From contig CALFIC010000014.1 of the NCBI GenBank assembly GCA_937876225.1, positions 1 to 10,584 on the forward strand: a stretch of DNA of 10,584 bases, in the 5' to 3' direction. A program made the position numbers and the translations under genes. Numbering within the stretch: the stretch's first letter is position 1; each line of letters starts with the position of its first letter. Below are positions 1 through 5,333 of the stretch, in pieces. Under the pieces are notes generated by a model. It had not been told where the DNA came from. It searched no databases and saw only the letters and a program-made list of their open reading frames with translations. This stretch comes from an uncultured Chloroflexota bacterium. GTDB taxonomy: Bacteria; Chloroflexota; Chloroflexia; Chloroflexales; Roseiflexaceae.

Positions 1-32
1 GTAAGGCCGCCCGCATCAAAGAACGCCGCTAA
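1..32 (+). CDS. rplS: 50S ribosomal protein L19, C-terminal end (partial)
   Basis: Only the last nine residues and the stop are present, read from base 3: KAARIKERR followed by TAA at 30-32. The first two bases (GT) fit the end of a GGT glycine codon. This matches the very conserved L19 C-terminus, which in Escherichia coli reads GKAARIKERLN. L19 is a large-subunit protein at the subunit interface. Having rnhB just downstream supports the call, since rplS and rnhB are often neighbours in bacteria. The body of the gene lies outside the window, so the identification rests on a short but distinctive peptide plus context. Confidence 0.82.
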   Translation, partial: KAARIKERR

Positions 33-39
33 CACCGCC

Positions 40-612
40 GTGGTATCCGCACTACGCCGGCTGTATGCTTGGGGATTAGTACGGCTCTACTACGAATTTG
101 CACCAATCTATGACTTTGTGGCCATGCGTATATCGCGTGGCCACTGGTTTTTGTGGGGCGAAGCGGTCATTCCATTCCTCACCGCCCCCATCCTCGAATT
201 AGGCTGTGGCACCGGTCACCTCCAAGCCAGCCTAGCCCGCCACGGACTCAGCGCCGTCGGCCTCGATCGCTCGCCGGCTATGCTCCGACTGGCCCGCCGA
301 CGGAGCGACACCCTCATCCAAGCCGACAGCCAAGCCATCCCGCTCCGCCCGGCCAGTATGCAGACGGTGGTAGCGATATTCCCCGCCCCCTATATCATTG
401 CGCCTGCGACCCGCCGCCAAATCGCCCAGGTGTTACAACCGGGGGGACGCTTAGTCGTCTTGCTGGCTGCTGGCAAATATGACCTCACCCGCCACCCGTT
501 ATGGCAAAGCTATGCCGCCGATGGTTGGCAGGTAAGTGCCCCAGCATTGATTGTCAACAAGACACCGCTTCAATTGATGATTGCGACACCGCCCCATGCC
601 ACCCCATCTTGA
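40..612 (+). CDS. Class I SAM-dependent methyltransferase, small
   Basis: A 190-residue protein with a Rossmann-like methyltransferase fold. The SAM-binding motif I, ELGCGTG, is at about residues 53-59. An acidic residue that would hold the SAM ribose is in VGLDRS (D76). A motif II-like ADSQAIPLRP follows near 95-104, and a post-motif strand region QPGGRLVVLL near 133-142. The N-terminal YYEFAPIYDFVAM stretch resembles the helical cap before motif I in UbiE/MenG-like and Methyltransf_11 proteins. The start is GTG at 40, only 7 bp after the L19 stop. No good Shine-Dalgarno is visible, so translation may be coupled to rplS. The next in-frame start (ATG at 124) would cut off the conserved cap. 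The substrate cannot be read from the sequence. The 3' end overlaps rnhB by 17 bp. Confidence 0.8.
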   Translation: MVSALRRLYAWGLVRLYYEFAPIYDFVAMRISRGHWFLWGEAVIPFLTAPILELGCGTGHLQASLARHGLSAVGLDRSPAMLRLARRRSDTLIQADSQAIPLRPASMQTVVAIFPAPYIIAPATRRQIAQVLQPGGRLVVLLAAGKYDLTRHPLWQSYAADGWQVSAPALIVNKTPLQLMIATPPHATPS

Positions 613-1270
613 CTACGAATGGCAACTGCGCACCCGTGGCTACCACACCATCGCCGGGGTCGACGAGGTGGGGCGGGGTTGTTGGGCGGGGCCGGTGGTG
701 GCGGCGGCGGTGGTATTGAGCGATGCGGTGTTGCACATGCCGGCGTTTCTGCAGGGGCTCAACGATTCTAAGCAACTCACTGCCACCCAACGCAATCAGC
801 TGGTGCAAACCATCCAGCGAGGTGCCGTGGGGATTGGCATCGGCTGGGTGGCCGCCCACGATGTGGATTGTTTTGGTATCCTCACTGCCACCAAGCTGGC
901 TATGCAACAAGCGTTGATGAGCCTGCCCCTCATCCCCGATGCGCTTTTGATTGATGCGGTCAGGCTGCCCGATTGGCGCATCAGCCAACAAGCGATTATC
1001 AAAGGGGACGCCACCTCGCTTTCGATTGCAGCCGCCTCGGTGGTTGCCAAGGTAGCCCGCGACCGGATGATGCTCCAGCTGGGTATTCACGACCGCCGCT
1101 ACGGTTTTTCACAACATAAAGGCTATGGCACTGCCCAACATCAACAGGCCTTGCGGCGGTATGGGATTACGGCACAGCACCGCCAGACCTTTCGACCCAT
1201 CAGTACCTTCCTGGCGACGGGGCAATGGGACGATAACGCTGATGATACAGAGCGTTCAATGGTAAAATAA
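596..1270 (+). CDS. rnhB: Ribonuclease HII
   Basis: A 224-residue enzyme that cleaves RNA in RNA-DNA hybrids and starts ribonucleotide excision repair at single rNMPs in DNA. The acidic active site is visible: D23 and E24 in AGVDEVGRG, the aspartate in LLIDAV (near residue 118) and the aspartate in AKVARD (near 150). The NDSKQLT motif is also present, and the length is normal for RNase HII. ATG at 596 is preferred over TTG at 581 because family members begin a short distance before the DEVGRG strand; the upstream choice adds only five residues. The start lies inside the methyltransferase gene (17-bp overlap), which suggests translational coupling. It probably belongs to the same transcript as rplS and the methyltransferase. 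Confidence 0.95.
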   Translation: MPPHLDYEWQLRTRGYHTIAGVDEVGRGCWAGPVVAAAVVLSDAVLHMPAFLQGLNDSKQLTATQRNQLVQTIQRGAVGIGIGWVAAHDVDCFGILTATKLAMQQALMSLPLIPDALLIDAVRLPDWRISQQAIIKGDATSLSIAAASVVAKVARDRMMLQLGIHDRRYGFSQHKGYGTAQHQQALRRYGITAQHRQTFRPISTFLATGQWDDNADDTERSMVK

Positions 1271-1301
1271 ACCGGCATTATTTGTGATGAGGAAGAAACA
1301 G

Positions 1302-2024
1302 ATGACCATTGATTTTGATTTAGTCGAATACATCCGGCAAATACGCACCATCGGTGCCGAACTCCCCATCCCGCTCGCCCAGCACATCGTAAGCAGTGGC
1401 GAGGCCGCCGTAGCGCCGTTGGTATCGATGGCCATCGATACCGAATTACTGGCCGGCGCCGCGCCACTCTGCTTCGCACCGTTACACGCCTTGCGCTTGC
1501 TCGGTGAATTGCGCGATGTCAACTACATCGCACCAATCATCAATGCCGGCATCCCTACCGCGCCCGACAAAATCAGCGAGCAACGGGGCGTGATTTGGGA
1601 TGGCGAAGTACCGCAAGTCATCGCGCGCTGTGGCGCTGACGCACTCGCCCCCACGCTGGCATTGCTCGACGACGAACACACCAGCAATGTAGGGCATCAC
1701 CGCGCCGCTATCGCTTTGGCTTATTTGACCGTCGAAGTACCCGAATTGGCCAGCGAAATCATCGCCGCCCTCGAAGCGCGCCTGACCACCAGCGATGTCG
1801 ATCGCAACGCATCGGTAGCGCTGGCCTTGGCCAATATGGGCTCCGAAAAAAGCTACAAAGTGGTGATGGATGCCTACAAAGCCGGCCATATTGCCAAAGA
1901 CGCCGTGCAACCAGGACCGTTGCGCCAACTGTTGTTGAGCCGCAGCAATGCACGTTTGGGTTGTGTCAAACACCCCCTCGGCGAGCGCTACGCCCACCAC
2001 CCCCTCAACCCGCCAGCCAATTAA
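1302..2024 (+). CDS. HEAT-repeat-like alpha-helical protein, function unknown
   Basis: A 240-residue soluble protein with no signal peptide or membrane segment. The middle and C-terminal parts are amphipathic helices with HEAT/PBS-lyase-like spacing: blocks such as APLHALRLLGELRDVNYIAPII, CGADALAPTLALLDDE, RAAIALAYLTVEVPELASEIIAALEARL and ASVALALANMGSEKSYKVVMDAY. HEAT-type proteins usually act as scaffolds, and no catalytic motif is visible. ATG at 1302 is chosen because GAGGAAG lies at a good distance upstream; GTG 1284 and ATG 1287 in the same frame would place that Shine-Dalgarno inside the gene. It starts 31 bp after rnhB and is likely co-transcribed. It sits where yraN is often found next to rnhB but does not look like YraN. 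The family assignment is tentative. Confidence 0.7.
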   Translation: MTIDFDLVEYIRQIRTIGAELPIPLAQHIVSSGEAAVAPLVSMAIDTELLAGAAPLCFAPLHALRLLGELRDVNYIAPIINAGIPTAPDKISEQRGVIWDGEVPQVIARCGADALAPTLALLDDEHTSNVGHHRAAIALAYLTVEVPELASEIIAALEARLTTSDVDRNASVALALANMGSEKSYKVVMDAYKAGHIAKDAVQPGPLRQLLLSRSNARLGCVKHPLGERYAHHPLNPPAN

Positions 2025-2040
2025 ATCGTTATGTAAAAAC

Positions 2041-2078
2041 AGAGACACCGATTACAGGCGTAATCGGTGTCTCTTTGT
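2041..2078 (+). terminator. Perfect 15-bp hairpin, probable terminator or leader hairpin
   Basis: Arms at 2041-2055 (AGAGACACCGATTAC) and 2060-2074 are exact reverse complements with a 4-nt loop (AGGC). The stem is preceded by AAAAAC and followed by TTTGT, so the U-tract is short. It lies 16 bp after the HEAT-like gene and would end the rplS-rnhB transcript. It also ends only 18 bp before the next start codon, so it would sit in the 5' leader of any transcript that enters the dehydrogenase gene from upstream. Confidence 0.72.
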
Positions 2079-2092
2079 CACAAGAGGTGTTT

Positions 2093-3061
2093 ATGATATC
2101 CATCATCCTCAACGAACCCTGGGAAGCAGATAAATGTATGGCGGCGTGGGATGCAGACCAGCTGACGCTCTACCCGGCGGGAACCACGGCCGATATGGTT
2201 GATCCAGCCACCGACGTGCTCAGCACCTTCATCCATACCAAAGTCACCGCCGCCCACATGGATCGTTTGCCCAACCTGCGCTTGATTGCCACCCGCTCGA
2301 CTGGCTTTGACCATATCGATGTGGCGGCGGCGACGACCCGCAAAATCGCCGTCTGCAATGTGCCGGCCTATGGCGAACGGACCGTGGCCGAATACGCCAT
2401 GGCGTTGTTGTTGGCGGCCACACGGCTGGTGTTACCGAGTACCTACCGCTTACAACACGATTTTTCGGCGAGTGTACAAGGCTTACGGGGCGTCGACATC
2501 CACGGCAGAACGGTGGGGATTGTAGGTACTGGGCGGATTGGACGCAACTTTGGTCGGATGATTAAAGGATTTTCGCCCCACATCATCGCCTACGACGTCT
2601 CGCCCGAACTCGATTGGGGGGCCGAAGTGGGGGCAACATTTGTGGATCTCGAGAGCCTCTATCGCCAAGCCGACATTATTTCGTTCCACCTGCCACTCTT
2701 TGCCAATACCCACCACACCTTTAACATGCAGACGTTGGCGTTGCTCAAACCAGGCGTATTTGTGGTCAACACCTCGCGGGGTGGCTTGATTGATAGTGCG
2801 GCCTTGTTGGCAGGGCTCAAACAGGGAATTGTACGGGGTGCGGCGCTCGACGTGGTCGACCACGAAGAGTTGATTGGCAGTCAGAGCGACAGCCCCGATG
2901 TGCAGGTGATGAAGGAATTGCTGGCACATCCGCATGTGTTGGCCAGCGCCCACAATGCCTTTAATACGAGTGAAGCGCTCGAGCGCATCCTGAGCACCAC
3001 CATCGCCACCATCAATCAACACCTGGCAGGGTACGAACCACAGTACGTGGTGAATGCGTAG
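2093..3061 (+). CDS. D-2-hydroxyacid dehydrogenase, D-lactate dehydrogenase-like
   Basis: A 322-residue NAD-dependent enzyme that likely reduces a 2-keto acid such as pyruvate to the D-2-hydroxy acid, or the reverse. The N-terminal half carries the RSTGFDHIDVAAA and NVPAYGERTVAEYA motifs typical of the D-lactate dehydrogenase branch. The NAD-binding glycine motif GTGRIG is at 145-150, with an acidic residue (D168) at the end of the second strand. The catalytic triad appears intact: R229 in NTSRGG, E258 in LDVVDHEEL and H287 in SAHNAF. The start is ATG 2093, with AGAGGTG 4-5 bases upstream; the longer open frame from 1961 runs through the hairpin and the upstream gene and is not used. It stands alone between the hairpin and a convergent lipoprotein gene. 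Lactate specificity is inferred, not shown. Confidence 0.9.
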   Translation: MISIILNEPWEADKCMAAWDADQLTLYPAGTTADMVDPATDVLSTFIHTKVTAAHMDRLPNLRLIATRSTGFDHIDVAAATTRKIAVCNVPAYGERTVAEYAMALLLAATRLVLPSTYRLQHDFSASVQGLRGVDIHGRTVGIVGTGRIGRNFGRMIKGFSPHIIAYDVSPELDWGAEVGATFVDLESLYRQADIISFHLPLFANTHHTFNMQTLALLKPGVFVVNTSRGGLIDSAALLAGLKQGIVRGAALDVVDHEELIGSQSDSPDVQVMKELLAHPHVLASAHNAFNTSEALERILSTTIATINQHLAGYEPQYVVNA

Positions 3062-3106
3062 GGGCGTCATTCCATGGCGCCCCCGAGCAATCCATGACGC
3101 CCCTAC
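3058..3106. terminator. Inverted repeat between convergent genes, probable bidirectional terminator
   Basis: Arms at 3058-3070 (GTAGGGGCGTCAT) and 3094-3106 are perfect 13-bp reverse complements around a 23-nt loop. The TAG stop of the dehydrogenase (3059-3061) is in the left arm. The TAG stop of the convergent lipoprotein (complement of 3103-3105) is in the right arm. A shorter competing stem pairs 3061-3066 with 3078-3083. There is no U-tract on either side, so it is not a classic intrinsic terminator and may be a dispersed palindromic repeat that took on this role. Confidence 0.6.
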
Positions 3107-3822
3107 TTCGCCGTGGCCACAAATTGCACCAGCAACTCGACGTCATCTTCGACTTTGATCATGTTGGCGATATTGGGGGCGGTGATACCAAAATCACTCA
3201 TTTTGATGGTCGTCGTTGCTTGGCCCTGCACGGTATCGCCGGTCAAGGTGCCATCGACCAGCCATTCGACAGACTTGGTCACGCCGTGGATGGTCATATC
3301 CCCCACCAGATTAAAACTGACTTGGCTGCCTGGTTGATAAGACTCGGGCAGATTCAATGCATTGGTCGAGACAAATTCGGCATAGGGGTAGGTGTTGGAT
3401 TCAAGCCAGCGCTCGCGGATGGCGTTGTCGCGCCGGCCACTATCGCTCTGCAAGGTGCGCAAATCAATCTGGATTTTGGTGACTTTGCCAGCAGGGACAC
3501 CCTCTGTTGCGACCACAAATTCGCCACTAACGGTATTGGTAGTGCCTACTGCACGATAAGGGCGGTCTTCGCGCAAAAAGACCTCGTTGACGGCGTATTG
3601 AGCACTACTTTGGGTGGCATCAATCACAAATTGCCGCACCGTTACGGGCATAATACTGGCATCGGGGGTGGCTTGCACCTCGACCGTGGCCAGCACCGTC
3701 GGCTCCACTATCGCTAGGGCCGTCGGCGTGGCTGGGGCTTGGGGAGCGGGCGTAGGCACTGCAGCTTGCCCTGCACAACCGACCAACACCAAAATCATCA
3801 CGCCATACAAAAACCATTTCAT
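3103..3822 (-). CDS. YceI-family lipoprotein
   Basis: A 239-residue exported protein. Residues 1-16 form a lipoprotein signal peptide ending in the lipobox LVGC, with C16 as the lipidated cysteine. A low-complexity Ala/Pro/Thr linker (about 20-60) follows, then a YceI-like domain (about 63-237). YceI domains are lipocalin-like beta-barrels that bind isoprenoid or other amphipathic ligands. Recognisable features are LQSDSGRRDNAIRERWLES with YPYAEF (about 124-150), GDMTIHGVTK (174-183) and the late SDFGI. ATG at 3822 is preferred over GTG at 3825 because it gives a normal lipoprotein start; the Shine-Dalgarno is weak (AGAAAG). The gene faces the hydroxyacid dehydrogenase. Its role is inferred from family only; the ligand is unknown. 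Confidence 0.87.
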   Translation of the reverse strand: MKWFLYGVMILVLVGCAGQAAVPTPAPQAPATPTALAIVEPTVLATVEVQATPDASIMPVTVRQFVIDATQSSAQYAVNEVFLREDRPYRAVGTTNTVSGEFVVATEGVPAGKVTKIQIDLRTLQSDSGRRDNAIRERWLESNTYPYAEFVSTNALNLPESYQPGSQVSFNLVGDMTIHGVTKSVEWLVDGTLTGDTVQGQATTTIKMSDFGITAPNIANMIKVEDDVELLVQFVATAK

Positions 3823-3863
3823 CACAGGCTACTTTCTGATTCTATAAAAACTACACTTACCTA

Positions 3864-3869
3864 ATTATA
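3864..3869 (-). promoter_or_regulatory. Possible -10 box for the YceI lipoprotein gene
   Basis: On the minus strand 3869-3864 reads TATAAT, an exact -10 consensus, about 42 bp before the ATG. The position expected for the -35 box lies in the repeat cluster and reads GCAGCA, a poor match, and no extended -10 TGn is present. The call rests on the -10 box and location alone. Confidence 0.35.
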
Positions 3870-3876
3870 AACGTAC

Positions 3877-3896
3877 AGCCGCAGCCTGCTGCGGCT
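3877..3896. repeat. Repeat hairpin copy 1
   Basis: AGCCGCAG (3877-3884), loop CCTG, CTGCGGCT (3889-3896): a perfect 8-bp stem with a 4-nt loop. It lies at the left edge of the repeat cluster, just upstream of the possible lipoprotein -10 box on the minus strand. Confidence 0.75.
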
Positions 3897-3954
3897 CAAT
3901 AAGCAGCCTACTGCGGCTCTACGAATGCTGCAGCTCTACGAATATCCCACGTAC

Positions 3955-3974
3955 AGCCGCAGCCTGCTGCGGCT
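3955..3974. repeat. Repeat hairpin copy 2
   Basis: The same 8-bp stem and CCTG loop as the copy at 3877, in the same orientation, exactly 78 bp away. It is embedded in the second 39-bp direct repeat. Confidence 0.75.
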
Positions 3975-4001
3975 CAATAAGCAGCCTGCTGCCCGCAATG
4001 A

Positions 4002-4063
4002 ATTCCATGGCAAGCCACGGAGATTCCACGCTACGGGTGCCGGCACCCGGCATGGAATGACGC
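4002..4063. repeat. Distinct palindromic element inside the repeat cluster
   Basis: This segment breaks the CTGCGGCT array. ATTCCATG (4002-4009) and CATGGAAT (4051-4058) are inverted copies. Between them is a perfect 16-bp palindrome, CGGGTGCCGGCACCCG (4034-4049). The right end, CATGGAATGACGC (4051-4063), is the exact reverse complement of 3064-3076 in the inverted repeat between the convergent genes, so the two loci probably carry members of one dispersed repeat family. Confidence 0.6.
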
Positions 4064-4172
4064 AGGGAGGAGGCAGCCTACTGCAGCTCTACGAATGCTG
4101 CGGCTCTGCGAATGCTGCGGCTCTGCGAATATCCCACTGCGAATGCTGCGGCTCTGCGAATATCCCACGTAC

Positions 4173-4192
4173 AGCCGCAGCCTGCTGCGGCT
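4173..4192. repeat. Repeat hairpin copy 3
   Basis: A third identical copy of the 8-bp stem with CCTG loop, closing the repeat cluster on the side facing the inositol operon promoter. Confidence 0.75.
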
Positions 4193-4196
4193 CTGC

Positions 4197-4219
4197 AGTG
4201 TGCGGCTACGCCGCACACT
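4197..4219. promoter_or_regulatory. 10-bp inverted repeat abutting the -35 box, possible upstream operator
   Basis: AGTGTGCGGC (4197-4206) and GCCGCACACT (4210-4219) are perfect inverted repeats around TAC. The last T is the first base of the TTGACA box. The outer half-site GTGTGCG recurs in the palindrome downstream of the promoter. It may be a regulator site, or simply the last hairpin of the repeat cluster; no U-tract follows, so it is a poor terminator. Confidence 0.45.
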
Positions 4220-4247
4220 TGACAACCCACCAATTTTTTTTTATCAT
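4219..4247 (+). promoter_or_regulatory. Sigma-70-type promoter of the inositol operon
   Basis: TTGACA (4219-4224, exact -35 consensus), a 17-bp spacer that includes an AT-rich T-run, and TATCAT (4242-4247, five of six -10 consensus bases). Transcription would start near 4254, giving a leader of about 55 nt before the LacI-family regulator. It is the only strong promoter I see ahead of the regulator-iolBCDG run. Confidence 0.75.
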
Positions 4248-4260
4248 GGCGCCAAGCGAC

Positions 4261-4282
4261 ATCGTGCACACGTGTGCGCAAT
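4261..4282. promoter_or_regulatory. Palindromic candidate operator downstream of the promoter
   Basis: Contains the perfect 12-bp palindrome GCACACGTGTGC (4266-4277). Extending to 4261-4282 gives a 22-bp dyad with 9 of 11 pairs matched. It has the central CG usual for LacI-family operators and lies just after the predicted transcription start, where bound repressor would block the operon. The adjacent regulator is the natural candidate to bind it. Confidence 0.55.
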
Positions 4283-4307
4283 CAACACAATCGGGCGGGA
4301 GGCGCAG

Positions 4308-5333
4308 ATGCGGCGCGTTTCAATTGAAGATATCGCCCGCCAAGCCCAGGTATCCCATTCGACAGTATCGCGGGCCTTGCGCGGCAACAAACGCATCAGC
4401 CTAGCAGTACGCACGCAAATCCTGCAAATCGCCACCGAGTTGGGATATACCCCAAACGCTATCGCCCAAAGCCTGCAACAACGCCAAACCAACACGATTG
4501 GGCTGGTCGTTGCCGATGTAGCCGATCCGTTTTGGGGCGAGGTGGTCAAAGGTGTCGAGGCGGTCAGCATGCACAATCAAAAAGCCTTGTTTTTGAGTGC
4601 ATCGCAATATGAGCCCAGCCGACAGCTCGCGGTCATCGAGGTCTTTCATCAGCGCCGGGTCGATGGGATTATCGTGGGGGATTCGCAGTTGGGCGATGCC
4701 CAGATTACCCGACTCGCACGCATCAAAGTCCCTACCGTCTTCCTCAATAGTCAAGCCGACCACGCCTACCCCGGCTTCCACGCCGTCGGCATCGACAATT
4801 ACGCCGGTGGAGTGCTAGCTGCCCAACATTTGTGGGCGCTGGGGCATCGCCAGGTTGCCTACCTTGGGTCGACCAAACGCCCCGCCTCGAACCACCTCCG
4901 CGGCCTCGGGTTTGCCGATACGTTGCGGGGATATGGATTACCTACCAGCGCTATCATGACCCATCACAGTCCCAGCCTCGCCGAAGATTTGCGCATTGGC
5001 TATGAGTTGGCCAGCACCCTCGATTTCACCCAGGTCACGGCATTGTTTTGCTACAACGACAGCATTGCACTCGGCGCGTTGACCTATTGCCGCTCCGTAG
5101 GGATTGCAGTGCCACAACAACTCAGCATTGTGGGCTTCGATGATGTGGCCATGGCCCAATTTAGTATGCCGGCCCTCACCACCATCGCCCAACCCAAAGT
5201 CGCCCTCGGCGAAACCGCCATGCACCTGCTCCTCGCAGTGCTGGCTGGTCAACCCACCATCGATACTATCCTGACACCCACGTTAGTGGTGCGCCAAAGT
5301 AGCGCACCCGCACCGAAAGGAACAGCGCAATGA
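4308..5333 (+). CDS. LacI-family transcriptional regulator, probable inositol operon repressor
   Basis: A 341-residue protein. The N-terminal helix-turn-helix (SIEDIARQAQVSHSTVSRAL, about 5-24) is followed by the hinge helix PNAIAQSL (49-56) and a periplasmic-binding-protein-like effector domain from TIGLVVADVADPFW (about 63) to near 330, with late motifs typical of the family (FCYNDSIALGAL, SIVGFDDVAMAQFSMPALTTI). ATG 4308 has a strong GGGAGG five bases upstream. The frame is open further upstream to 4095, but that part runs through the repeat cluster and promoter. The gene is first in the inositol operon and its stop overlaps the iolB start (ATGA). A likely effector is inositol or a pathway intermediate, by context only. 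IolR regulators known in other bacteria belong to different families, so I give no symbol. Confidence 0.92.
   Translation: MRRVSIEDIARQAQVSHSTVSRALRGNKRISLAVRTQILQIATELGYTPNAIAQSLQQRQTNTIGLVVADVADPFWGEVVKGVEAVSMHNQKALFLSASQYEPSRQLAVIEVFHQRRVDGIIVGDSQLGDAQITRLARIKVPTVFLNSQADHAYPGFHAVGIDNYAGGVLAAQHLWALGHRQVAYLGSTKRPASNHLRGLGFADTLRGYGLPTSAIMTHHSPSLAEDLRIGYELASTLDFTQVTALFCYNDSIALGALTYCRSVGIAVPQQLSIVGFDDVAMAQFSMPALTTIAQPKVALGETAMHLLLAVLAGQPTIDTILTPTLVVRQSSAPAPKGTAQ

Larger units (their letters stand above)
3871..4193. repeat. Composite GC-rich repeat cluster with CTGCGGCT core
   Basis: This non-coding stretch is built from a few short units. A 39-bp sequence beginning ACGTACAGCCGCAG occurs at 3871-3909 and again, identical, at 3949-3987 (78-bp period); its first 27 bp recur at 4167-4193. 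A 17-bp unit GAATGCTGCGGCTCTGC is at 4093-4109, 4110-4126 and 4141-4157. GAATATCCCAC is at 3940-3950, 4127-4137 and 4158-4168. The block at 3903-3943 recurs with a few A/G changes at 4073-4113. The core CTGCGGCT appears seven times on + and three times inverted. No protein-like pattern independent of the repeats is seen. The mix of direct and inverted copies resembles an intergenic palindromic repeat family rather than a CRISPR, since there are no unique spacers of even length. Confidence 0.85.

Noticed and set aside
1961..2092. Longer N-terminus for the hydroxyacid dehydrogenase
   Set aside because: The extension runs through the end of the upstream gene and the hairpin; the family's first strand starts at ATG 2093, which has a good ribosome binding site.
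3871..4193. CRISPR array
   Set aside because: Repeats are of several kinds and lengths, partly tandem and partly inverted, without regular unique spacers, and no cas gene is nearby.
4095..4307. N-terminal extension of the LacI-family gene from ATG 4095
   Set aside because: The extra 71 codons translate the repeat cluster, promoter and palindrome; the helix-turn-helix begins right after ATG 4308, which has a strong Shine-Dalgarno.
3925..4404. 159-codon open frame across the repeat cluster
   Set aside because: Its repetitive Cys/Ala/Leu-rich product comes from the GC-rich repeats, it overlaps the regulator in another frame, and it has no recognisable domain.
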